Assembly: GCA_937868675.1 (NCBI GenBank)
Contig: CALMNJ010000260.1
Location: forward strand, 1-5,187
Direction: 5' to 3'
Length of the DNA stretch: 5,187 nt
DNA from: an uncultured Bacteroidota bacterium
GTDB taxonomy: Bacteria > Bacteroidota > Bacteroidia > B-17B0 > Aurantibacillaceae
The position numbers were made by a program, and so were the translations under genes. The notes beneath the pieces are model-generated. The model made no database searches and was not told the DNA's origin. It saw nothing but the letters and a program-made list of their open reading frames with translations. Below are positions 1-5,063 of this stretch, one piece after another. The first letter of the stretch is position 1; each line of letters starts with the position of its first letter.

Positions 1-8
1 ATTGAATC

Positions 9-761
9 CTATCTGAAGAATTGAAAAACTTTTCGGAAAGGTTTCAGGTAGAGGGTATAAAATTTCGGTCTGAGGTCATTCATTTCCCAGGCGCGGCGGT
101 CCTCGCGGTTGGCATTGAGGCGGCTTTGCACGTTCACATTGCTTTTGCCACCTGTACGCATTTTTACGGTAAACCTTTCAAGATAACCCAGCTTAATTTT
201 TTGCTTATGAATAAACCTGAGCATGAGTTCGTAATCGGCAGCCGTTTTTAATTCAAGGCTAAAATTACCATATGCCTGATAACAGGAACGTTTCACAAAA
301 AATGTGGGATGCGGCGGCATCCATCCGTTTAAAAAATCGCCATGCGTATATGCACCGCTTTTCCAGGTTCGCACAGTTTTTTCGGTATCATCTTTATCCA
401 CGTAATACAGGTCGGCATATACCCCATCGTAATTTCCTTTCTCAAATTCCATGACATAGGCGGCAATGACACTTTCATTCGTGTAAAAATCATCTGAATG
501 AAGAATCCCGATCACATCGCCGCTTGCCAAAGCGATGCCTTTATTGATGGCATCATAAAGCCCCTTATCCTTCTCCGAAACAATCTTCGTTATTTTTTCC
601 CTGTACTTCTCTGCAATGGCCAGCGTAAAATCAGTAGAAAGTCCGTCAACAACAATGTATTCGATATTGGAATAGGTTTGATTAACGACGGATTGTATCG
701 TTTGCTCGAGCGTTGCAGCCGAGTTGTAGGTAACTGTAATTATGGAAATTTTAAGACTCAA
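9..761 (-). CDS. Family 2 glycosyltransferase (GT-A fold, WcaA/WcaE-like)
   Basis: Probable cytoplasmic glycosyltransferase that moves a sugar from a nucleotide donor to a growing surface glycan. The 250-residue protein has the GT2 layout. An N-terminal beta strand runs into TVTYN (residues 9-13). VVDGLSTD (37-44) is the nucleotide-binding turn, with Leu where Gly is usual. EKDKGLYDAINKG (63-75) is typical of the WcaA-like subgroup. HSDD (88-91) is the DxD-type metal site, GWMPPHPTFF (146-155) follows, and AADYELMLR (174-182) carries the likely catalytic acid region. There are no membrane segments, and the length is normal for single-domain GT2 enzymes. The start is TTG: no ATG lies nearby and the first core strand begins at residue 4. 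It is the last gene of the heptose operon in this window and overlaps the phosphatase stop codon. A heptose donor is an inference from context; substrate and acceptor cannot be read from the sequence. Confidence 0.9.
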   Translation of the reverse strand: MSLKISIITVTYNSAATLEQTIQSVVNQTYSNIEYIVVDGLSTDFTLAIAEKYREKITKIVSEKDKGLYDAINKGIALASGDVIGILHSDDFYTNESVIAAYVMEFEKGNYDGVYADLYYVDKDDTEKTVRTWKSGAYTHGDFLNGWMPPHPTFFVKRSCYQAYGNFSLELKTAADYELMLRFIHKQKIKLGYLERFTVKMRTGGKSNVNVQSRLNANREDRRAWEMNDLRPKFYTLYLKPFRKVFQFFR

Positions 762-1300
762 AGCTCCTGGGCAAATTCGTTAAGCGACGAAAAATAATAA
801 TCCGCATCAACGCCGCTTGTTTTTTCTTCTGTTATAAAAACGGTTTTCATGCCGCAGCGTTTCCCAAATTCCATATCGCTCCGGCTATCGCCTACGATAA
901 TGCTTCTTTTAAAATCAATTTGTGGAAAATCGCGCTGCGCCTGAAGGGCCATACCTGTTCCGGGTTTGCGCGTTGGATGGTTTTCCTTTTCAAGGTAAGG
1001 CGAAAAATACACCTTATCAATACGACCATCGTAATACGCTACCTCGTAAAGCATGTTTTTGTGTATGAGTTCCAAATCCTCTGTACGATAAAGTCCCTTT
1101 CCAATACCCTGCTGATTGGTAACAACCACAATTTTCCCAAAAATACCGCCCAGCTTTTTAAGAGCCTCAAATGTGCCTTCAAGGAACTCAAACTCGATCC
1201 AGTGTTTCACGTAATCGTTTTCCAGTTTCTTGTTTATCACGCCATCGCGGTCAAGAAACAGTGTCCAGCTCGTATCAATATTTAAATGCTTTAAACTCAT
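758..1300 (-). CDS. gmhB: HAD-IIIA phosphatase, probable D-glycero-D-manno-heptose 1,7-bisphosphate 7-phosphatase
   Basis: Predicted cytoplasmic phosphatase that removes the 7-phosphate from heptose 1,7-bisphosphate in nucleotide-heptose synthesis. Numbering is from the chosen start (180 residues). HAD motif I is LFLDRDGVIN, with Asp17 as nucleophile and Asp19 as acid/base. Motif II is VVVTNQQGIGKG with Thr61. Motif III is the Lys112 of RKPGTGM, and motif IV is GDSRSDME with Asp138 and Asp142. Length and motif order fit GmhB and the HisB N-terminal domain; the flanking gmhA and hddC genes favour GmhB. Oddly, the loop before RKP (about residues 98-112) has none of the Cys residues that hold zinc in E. 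coli GmhB; the only Cys in the protein is residue 149. I chose the ATG at 1298-1300. An ATG five codons upstream (1313-1315) would only lengthen the overlap with hddC, already 26 bp. Neither start has a clear Shine-Dalgarno sequence. Confidence 0.85.
   Translation of the reverse strand: MSLKHLNIDTSWTLFLDRDGVINKKLENDYVKHWIEFEFLEGTFEALKKLGGIFGKIVVVTNQQGIGKGLYRTEDLELIHKNMLYEVAYYDGRIDKVYFSPYLEKENHPTRKPGTGMALQAQRDFPQIDFKRSIIVGDSRSDMEFGKRCGMKTVFITEEKTSGVDADYYFSSLNEFAQEL
759..768 (-). promoter_or_regulatory. AGGAG ribosome-binding site and TTG start within a TTGA overlap
   Basis: The stop codon of the phosphatase gene (TGA) and the TTG start of the glycosyltransferase share bases in a 4-nt TTGA overlap, the analogue of the common ATGA arrangement. 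AGGAG lies two bases before the TTG, inside the last codons of the upstream gene. This suggests translational coupling, with ribosomes that finish the phosphatase re-initiating on the transferase. The spacing is shorter than ideal, so coupling may matter more than free initiation. The arrangement is seen directly; coupling is inferred. Confidence 0.55.
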
Positions 1301-1985
1301 GCTGTGCCCGCGCATAATCGTCAGGTATTCCTATATCAATAAAGTATCCGTTGTATTCAAATCCGTAAATGGCTCGTTTGGCCGCCTGTGGTTCAAAAAA
1401 ATCCTTTTCAACCGAAAAATTTGTGCCTGCGGGTGTGTGCTCCATGAAATGGTCGCGGTTCAGCAAATACACGCCGGTGTTAATAAGGCCGGGCGAATTT
1501 TGCCCGTTTTTTTCCGTAAAGGAAATTATTACAGCATCTGGTTCTACAGAAATGGTTCCATACCTCGCCGAATTCTCCACCTGCCTCAACGCAAGCGATG
1601 CCGACGATGAGGAGTTGGCATGTGCCGAAATAAAATTTTCAAGATTAATATCAAAAAAGGAGTCACCGTTTAATACCAGTACGGTGCCGCTATGGCACTG
1701 TGCCAGTGAAAGCCTGATGCCGCCACCGGTACCGAGCGGTTCTTTTTCAGGGGCGTAGTTTAATGCAATGCCCTCAAAGTTGTTGCCATACGCTTCTTTT
1801 ATTTTTTCGCCAAGATAGCCTACCGAAAGCACAATGTTTTTTATTCCGTAGTGTCTGAGATAACGTATCAGGTAATCAAGAAAGGGCCTCCCATTCACCG
1901 GAGCCAGGGGCTTGGGGATATTACTCACCACGCTTTGAAGCCGGGTACCAAAGCCACCGGCCAGTATCACTGCCTGTGTCACCAT
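1275..1985 (-). CDS. hddC: D-glycero-D-manno-heptose 1-phosphate nucleotidyltransferase (HddC type)
   Basis: Predicted cytoplasmic enzyme joining heptose 1-phosphate to a nucleotide, most likely GMP from GTP, to give GDP-heptose. Numbering is from the chosen start (236 residues). The sugar nucleotidyltransferase signature AVILAGGFGTRLQS (5-18) is followed by IPKPLAPVNGRPFLDYL (23-39), with Lys25 in the nucleotide/phosphate site. EKEPLGTGGGIR (80-91) and LNGDSFFDI (105-113, metal Asp108) follow, and FIDIGIPDDYARA near the C-terminus supplies the second metal Asp (217). By recall, these motifs closely match the HddC group (Campylobacter and S-layer glycan clusters). The protein lacks a kinase domain, so it is not HldE. 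The ATG at 1983-1985 lies 1 nt after the gmhA stop and leads straight into the first beta strand; an upstream ATG at 2010-2012 would overlap gmhA and add nine unlikely residues. Base specificity (GDP versus ADP or CDP) is inferred from family and context. Confidence 0.88.
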   Translation of the reverse strand: MVTQAVILAGGFGTRLQSVVSNIPKPLAPVNGRPFLDYLIRYLRHYGIKNIVLSVGYLGEKIKEAYGNNFEGIALNYAPEKEPLGTGGGIRLSLAQCHSGTVLVLNGDSFFDINLENFISAHANSSSSASLALRQVENSARYGTISVEPDAVIISFTEKNGQNSPGLINTGVYLLNRDHFMEHTPAGTNFSVEKDFFEPQAAKRAIYGFEYNGYFIDIGIPDDYARAQHEFKAFKY

Positions 1986-1986
1986 T

Positions 1987-2565
1987 TTATTTTGGGAACA
2001 GGCCCATTTCAACCATTTCGCAAATGGTGTGACCGAGAAGCATATGGCATTCCTGTATACGCGGCGTGTCGGTGCTTGGAATATTAATGAGGTAATTTGA
2101 AATATCTTTCATTTTTCCACCGCTTGCTCCTGTAAACCCAACAGTGATTACCCCCATGCTGCCGGCTTTTTCAAAGGCTTTTACCACATTAGGGCTGTTG
2201 CCGCTGGTGCTTAAGCCCATGAGCATGTCGCCTTTTTTACACATAGCCTCCACAAGCCGGCTGTAAATAACATCGTAGCTGTAATCGTTTGCCACAGCGG
2301 TTATATAACTTGTGTTTACATGCAGGGCTTCCGACGAAAGCGGGGGACGATCGTAATAAAACCGTCCACTAAGTTCGGCTGCCAGATGCTGCGAATCAGC
2401 CGCACTGCCTCCGTTGCCGCACCATAAAACCTTGCCCCCGTTACGGTAACAGGTTATTATCTGTTCTGCCACCGTGTTCACAGTATTCAAAACTGCTTCA
2501 TTTTGCAGAAGTGAAATTTTAAGATCTACCGAGGTTTTTATTTTGTTTCTGATAAACTCTATCAT
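1987..2565 (-). CDS. gmhA: Sedoheptulose-7-phosphate isomerase
   Basis: First enzyme of nucleotide-heptose synthesis: converts sedoheptulose 7-phosphate to D-glycero-D-manno-heptose 7-phosphate in the cytoplasm. The 192-residue protein is a single SIS domain of normal GmhA length. It contains WCGNGGSAADSQHLAAELSG (48-67), the phosphate loop STSGNSPNVV (119-128), and TDTPRIQECHMLLGH (165-179). His60, Glu64, Gln171 and His179 fall at the positions known in GmhA crystal structures to bind metal and catalyse the reaction. RFYYDRPPL (68-76) is also typical of the family. It is the first gene of the minus-strand operon, and its TAA stop lies one base before the hddC start. The ATG at 2563-2565 is the only sensible start; no strong Shine-Dalgarno sequence precedes it, as is usual in Bacteroidota. 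A promoter must lie in the divergent region upstream, but I could not place it with confidence. Confidence 0.95.
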   Translation of the reverse strand: MIEFIRNKIKTSVDLKISLLQNEAVLNTVNTVAEQIITCYRNGGKVLWCGNGGSAADSQHLAAELSGRFYYDRPPLSSEALHVNTSYITAVANDYSYDVIYSRLVEAMCKKGDMLMGLSTSGNSPNVVKAFEKAGSMGVITVGFTGASGGKMKDISNYLINIPSTDTPRIQECHMLLGHTICEMVEMGLFPK

Positions 2566-2720
2566 GGCTTAAAGTTATATTTTTTTGCGTGTTATTCGCT
2601 TTCCCCGGGTTGGTTTAAGTTCATTTTATCAATCTGGTATGGCAAAACAATACGTTATAGTAGGCTGCTTGTTTTTATTCATCCCAAACGTGGCTGACTT
2701 CGTCGAAATGTGAAGGCACA

Positions 2721-2734
2721 AACCCGGACGGGTT
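2721..2734. repeat. Perfect 14-bp dyad AACCCG-GA-CGGGTT
   Basis: Six-base arms separated by two bases form a perfect inverted repeat in the divergent promoter region, with its centre about 40 bp upstream of the -7-like element of comB. No T-run follows on either strand, so it is unlikely to be an intrinsic terminator. It could be an operator for a dimeric regulator or a small hairpin inside a repeat element. The symmetry is seen directly; any function is a guess. Confidence 0.45.
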
Positions 2735-2767
2735 CAATAATGGTATCGCCGGATTAAATAAAAATGT

Positions 2768-2775
2768 TATGTTTG
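2768..2775 (+). promoter_or_regulatory. Candidate -7 element (TATGTTTG) for comB
   Basis: TATGTTTG matches all six fixed bases of the Bacteroidota primary sigma factor -7 consensus TAnnTTTG. It would place the transcript start near 2781-2784, leaving a leader of about 45 nt before the comB ATG. The -33 element (TTTG or TTG about 19-21 bp upstream) is not convincing, the nearest sequence there being tatc/tcgc. The assignment therefore rests on the -7 match and position alone. Confidence 0.35.
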
Positions 2776-2826
2776 TTTTGAAATCGCTACGGGATAACCC
2801 TGCCCAAAGCAGAGTAAACAGCGCAT

Positions 2827-3537
2827 ATGAACATTGAAGTATGTTATAGTCCTCAATCTTATCCCCTCTTCCATAATCCTCAATCGGTAGTTGTTGTTAT
2901 TGATGTGTTAAGGGCTACTTCGGCCATTACCACGGCATTTTACCATGGTGTTTCAAAAATGATTCCGGTTGCCAGTGTGGATGAAGCGCGGGTGTACGCC
3001 AAAAGCGGCTTTCTGGTAGCTGCCGAAAGAGAAGGCGAAATGGTAGAGGGTTTTGATTTGGGCAACAGTCCTTTTGGCTACATGAACAAAAAAATAAAGG
3101 GAAAAACCATTGCCATTACGACCACCAACGGCACCCAGGCAATTGACATGGCCAGGGGCGCTGGCAGTGTTGTAATTGGGAGTTTTTTGAATCTGGACAC
3201 CGTGGTTGAACATCTGGCCAAAACAAAAAAAGACGTACTTTTTTTATGCGCCGGCTGGAAAAACAAATTCAACCTCGAGGATACATTGTTTGCCGGCGCC
3301 GCTTCGATTGAACTGATAAAAAAACATCGTTTCAAAACCACTTGCGACTCTACGATTGCCTCCATGAAATTATACGATCTGGCCAAACATAACCTGTATG
3401 ATTTTCTGTCGGCCTCGTCGCATCGCAACCGCCTTGCAAAACTTGATCTGGAACGAGATGTAAAATACTGCCTCACACCAAATCAGTGCCCTGTACTACC
3501 CGTACTTGAAGGGAATTTTCTGGTGAAGGCGGTTTAA
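2827..3537 (+). CDS. comB: 2-phosphosulfolactate phosphatase family protein (ComB)
   Basis: Member of the ComB family, which removes phosphate from 2-phosphosulfolactate to give sulfolactate, a Mg-dependent step known from coenzyme M synthesis in methanogens. The 236-residue protein is of full family length. Its motifs in order are VVVVIDVLRATSAITTA (21-37, with Asp26 and Arg29), AEREGEMVEGFDLGNSP (66-82), ITTTNGTQAI (97-106), LCAGWKNKFNLEDTLFAG (140-157) and DVKYCLTPNQCPVLPVL (211-227). It is cytoplasmic, with no signal peptide. Bacteroidota do not make coenzyme M, so the true product (sulfolactate or another phosphate ester) is uncertain. No comA-like synthase or comC-like dehydrogenase lies beside it. 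The ATG at 2827 is preceded by an A-rich leader rather than a clear Shine-Dalgarno sequence. It is probably the first gene of a two-gene plus-strand unit with the T9SS cargo gene 14 bp downstream. Confidence 0.88.
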   Translation: MNIEVCYSPQSYPLFHNPQSVVVVIDVLRATSAITTAFYHGVSKMIPVASVDEARVYAKSGFLVAAEREGEMVEGFDLGNSPFGYMNKKIKGKTIAITTTNGTQAIDMARGAGSVVIGSFLNLDTVVEHLAKTKKDVLFLCAGWKNKFNLEDTLFAGAASIELIKKHRFKTTCDSTIASMKLYDLAKHNLYDFLSASSHRNRLAKLDLERDVKYCLTPNQCPVLPVLEGNFLVKAV

Positions 3538-3551
3538 ACAACCAGTGCATA

Positions 3552-4118
3552 ATGAAAAAACGGATTTTGTTTTTCCTGATTTACAGCAGCCTTTGCCAGG
3601 TGATAAACGCCCAGTACCTTTCCTACACCGTATCTCCACCAAGTTGCAGTACCTGTTGCGATGGTAATATGACTATAACCATTGATTATTGTTTTGGAAC
3701 GACGATCATATTTCCGACTCCCACAGTTTCACTGCTTTCATATACAGCAAACACGCTTCATTATACAAATTGCTGCAATCTAACCTACACCTTTACAACC
3801 GCAGCCACCGATGTGTGCCCCTCTGTTACGCAGGCCATCAATGCCTCAATAGCCACAGGCGTTGATGAACAAACCGGAATTTTATCGGCGTTCTCAATTT
3901 ACCCAAACCCGGTTGGCTCTGCGCTGCATATTGATGCCGGTAAATTTGCCGGCAGCAAAATTTCTGTATCAATTCTCAGCTATCTCGGCGAAGTTTTAGA
4001 TCAACGCCCACTGGATGAAGCAGGTAATTTACCAATGAACAATTATTTATCCGGTATTTATTTTGTAAAAATTCAGGTTGGCGGTGCGCAACGAATGTTT
4101 AGGGTATTGAAAGAGTAA
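3552..4118 (+). CDS. Small secreted Cys-rich protein with T9SS type A sorting domain
   Basis: Predicted to cross the inner membrane by Sec and the outer membrane by the type IX secretion system, ending up cell-attached or released. The signal peptide is residues 1-20: a basic MKKR start, a hydrophobic core, and likely cleavage at NA|Q. The Cys at 15 is preceded by Leu, so it is not a lipobox. The mature passenger (about 21-113) has seven Cys (32, 35, 36, 47, 74, 75, 89), two of them in adjacent pairs. SCSTCCDGNMTITI (31-44) and the strand pattern up to residue 100 resemble a degenerate SprB-like, Ig-type repeat. The C-terminal sorting domain runs from about 114 to 188: FSIYPNPV, then ISVSILSYLGEVL, LSGIYFVKIQVG and a short basic end. 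The passenger is small for a T9SS cargo and no catalytic motif is visible. An adhesin or matrix role is a guess. The 14-bp gap after comB suggests co-transcription. Confidence 0.85.
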   Translation: MKKRILFFLIYSSLCQVINAQYLSYTVSPPSCSTCCDGNMTITIDYCFGTTIIFPTPTVSLLSYTANTLHYTNCCNLTYTFTTAATDVCPSVTQAINASIATGVDEQTGILSAFSIYPNPVGSALHIDAGKFAGSKISVSILSYLGEVLDQRPLDEAGNLPMNNYLSGIYFVKIQVGGAQRMFRVLKE

Positions 4119-4167
4119 TTTCCACGCAGGGCGGCATTTTACTGTTTCTCGATTACCTGATACAATT

Positions 4168-4248
4168 TTCCTGACCTAAAAATTATCATTAAACACAGGC
4201 TTTGTGAAAGCAATTGGAATTATTTTTTCAAATACACAAGGTCAGGAA
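4168..4248. repeat. 10-bp perfect inverted repeat with 61-nt loop
   Basis: TTCCTGACCT at 4168-4177 is the exact reverse complement of AGGTCAGGAA at 4239-4248. Neither arm extends further. The loop is AT-rich and contains a T-run. The right arm overlaps smaller dyads (4248-4258 and 4253-4266), so alternative folds exist. It could stall or terminate transcription from either convergent gene. The long loop makes a simple rho-independent terminator less likely. Confidence 0.45.
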
Positions 4249-4286
4249 CCTTTAAGGTAGTCCTTACGCTGCAACAAACATTTTAT

Positions 4287-4304
4287 GCAAAATCCGGAAT
4301 TTGC
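4287..4304. repeat. 18-bp near-palindrome centred on CCGG
   Basis: GCAAAATCCGGAATTTGC pairs with its own reverse complement at eight of nine positions; only 4292 versus 4299 (A with A) fails. With no loop it is better suited to a protein-binding dyad than to an RNA hairpin. It lies about 35 bp past the stop of the minus-strand gene, and its role is unknown. Confidence 0.35.
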
Positions 4305-4306
4305 CT

Positions 4307-4323
4307 ACAACCGGTAAGGTTAA
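4307..4323 (+). repeat. Left copy of a flanking inverted repeat (ACAACCGG...AAGGTTAA)
   Basis: ACAACCGG-T-AAGGTTAA lies just past the stop of the unknown exported-protein gene. A matching copy in the opposite orientation (ACAACCGG-CAAA-AAGGTTAA) lies at 5082-5101, beyond the start of that gene. Sixteen bases are identical, with a different 1-nt versus 4-nt centre. Each copy can also pair AACC with GGTT internally, which may explain part of the likeness. Confidence 0.35.
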
Positions 4324-4336
4324 ACTGCATCACTTT

Positions 4337-4981
4337 TTATTTAACATACTCAAAGTATAAGCTCGTATAAAGTTCGTATCCGGGTACCATTTCAGAGTTA
4401 TAGTATAACGCGTACAATAGCATTCCATTAAGATAATAGTACCTGATTTTGCTGAACGAATAAAAGGTTTCGCACAATATATTTTCACGGTTCTTTAATT
4501 CGGTTTCATAAACCTGTCCCTTATTATCCAAATAGTGAACCAGTGAGACTTCGCGGTTGCTTTTTCGCTTACATCCGTTAAGATCAATTACCTCAGTGAC
4601 AGTGTTTTTATTACTCTTTACACTCAGTATTTCCCGGTGTTGTGCTCCAAGCGGATTATAATAAAGTCCGAAGTTGGCCGGATCGTTGTTTTTTGTCCAC
4701 CGCGACGAAATTATCCGGGTGCTATCCGAGTGAATTATCCATTCACCAATTACATATTTAAGGGGCAAAGTATCGTTGCTTATAAACTGATATATTCGGA
4801 CTTTTCTGATGCGGGCTTTTATCAGGGCAATGCTATCAGTAGCAAGGTTGGGTTTATAACCATAAAAATTGGGAGGCGCTTCATCGCTGCCTTGATTTTG
4901 GGCACAGCAACAATTGTTACCAAGCCAGGTAAAAAAGGTGAGCCAAATTATCTGGATTCCGGCCATAACATTCAGATGCAT
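4337..4981 (-). CDS. Exported protein of unknown function
   Basis: I do not recognise this 214-residue protein. A hydrophobic stretch (about residues 9-20, rich in Ile, Trp and Phe) followed by CCCAQ (24-28) looks like a signal peptide, probably cut after Ala27; the three consecutive Cys do not fit a lipobox. A linker (29-50) leads into a mixed region rich in Tyr, Asn and charged residues. Its spaced motifs LYYNPLG (106-112), VHYLDNKGQVY (148-158), IRYYYLNGMLLYALYYN (179-195) and a Tyr-rich tail suggest repeated beta hairpins, loosely like MORN or YwqK-type proteins; that likeness is only visual. Two more Cys are at 137 and 170. No sorting domain is present, so the likely location is the periplasm. 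The ATG at 4979-4981 has GAGGAG two bases upstream (4984-4989); an ATG at 4964-4966 would give a shorter signal peptide. A weak -7-like TATATTCG reads on the minus strand at 5000-5007. It may be monocistronic. Confidence 0.7.
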   Translation of the reverse strand: MHLNVMAGIQIIWLTFFTWLGNNCCCAQNQGSDEAPPNFYGYKPNLATDSIALIKARIRKVRIYQFISNDTLPLKYVIGEWIIHSDSTRIISSRWTKNNDPANFGLYYNPLGAQHREILSVKSNKNTVTEVIDLNGCKRKSNREVSLVHYLDNKGQVYETELKNRENILCETFYSFSKIRYYYLNGMLLYALYYNSEMVPGYELYTSLYFEYVK

Positions 4982-5063
4982 TACTCCTCAATTATTAAAC
5001 GAATATAAAGTGTGATATTGAACTTGTTACCAGCTACCCTGTTAAAAATATTCCACTCAGTGT

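Larger units (their letters stand above)
2566..2826. other. Divergent intergenic region between gmhA and comB
   Basis: This 261-bp gap must hold the promoters for both transcription units. It contains a perfect dyad at 2721-2734, a second small dyad TTCGTCGAA at 2699-2707, and a TAnnTTTG match at 2768-2775 facing comB. Two short nested inverted repeats are also present: CAAAACAA at 2643-2650 with TTGTTTTG at 2773-2780, and TTTTTATT at 2672-2679 with AATAAAAA at 2757-2764. Both are AT-rich and could arise by chance. About 160 bp from 2675 to the comB start has no stop codon in one minus-strand frame, and an overlapping plus-strand frame is also open. Neither has a usable ATG giving a recognisable protein. 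The stretch could be a gene remnant or a copy of an interspersed repeat. Confidence 0.6.
4119..4336. other. Convergent intergenic region with several inverted repeats
   Basis: This 218-bp region lies between the stop codons of two convergent genes, so both transcripts should end here. No classic hairpin followed directly by a T-run was found. It does contain a 10-bp inverted repeat (4168-4177 with 4239-4248), TAAGG-TAGT-CCTTA (4253-4266), overlapping ACCTT-T-AAGGT (4248-4258), a near-palindrome at 4287-4304 and AACC-N5-GGTT at 4309-4321. Six T residues occur at 4223-4228 within the loop of the long repeat. The density of small dyads fits a bidirectional transcript end, though none is decisive. 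No protein-coding frame was recognised. Confidence 0.5.

Noticed and set aside
920..1610. Long plus-strand open frames across the phosphatase and nucleotidyltransferase genes
   Set aside because: They lie antisense to genes with full family motifs, show no recognisable domains, and have the Lys/Phe/Cys-rich composition typical of opposite-strand readings.
1986..2012. Upstream ATG (2010-2012) as the hddC start
   Set aside because: It adds nine residues before the first core strand and overlaps gmhA, while the ATG at 1983-1985 follows the gmhA stop by one base and matches where the family begins.
2570..2577. TAACTTTA on the minus strand as a -7 element for gmhA
   Set aside because: It matches TAnnTTTG except for the last base but sits only four bases before the gmhA ATG. 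It would give a leaderless or truncated message, and no -33 partner is visible.
2643..2780. Terminal inverted repeats of a MITE (CAAAACAA / TTGTTTTG)
   Set aside because: Only 8 bp, AT-rich and without a target-site duplication; too weak to call a mobile element, though the region is flagged for a repeat search.
2953..3476. Minus-strand open frames within comB
   Set aside because: Antisense to a complete, motif-rich comB gene, with no family resemblance and no upstream signals.
3552..3611. Lipoprotein signal at Cys15 of the T9SS protein
   Set aside because: Leu stands directly before the Cys, where a lipobox needs a small residue; cleavage after Ala20 fits better.
4191..4210. CACA-GGCTT-TGTG stem in the convergent region
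   Set aside because: A four-base stem without a T-run is expected by chance in sequence of this composition.
4637..5008. Plus-strand 123-codon frame opposite the unknown exported protein
   Set aside because: The minus-strand reading has a signal peptide, a Shine-Dalgarno sequence and coherent composition; the plus-strand one has none of these and begins mid-gene.
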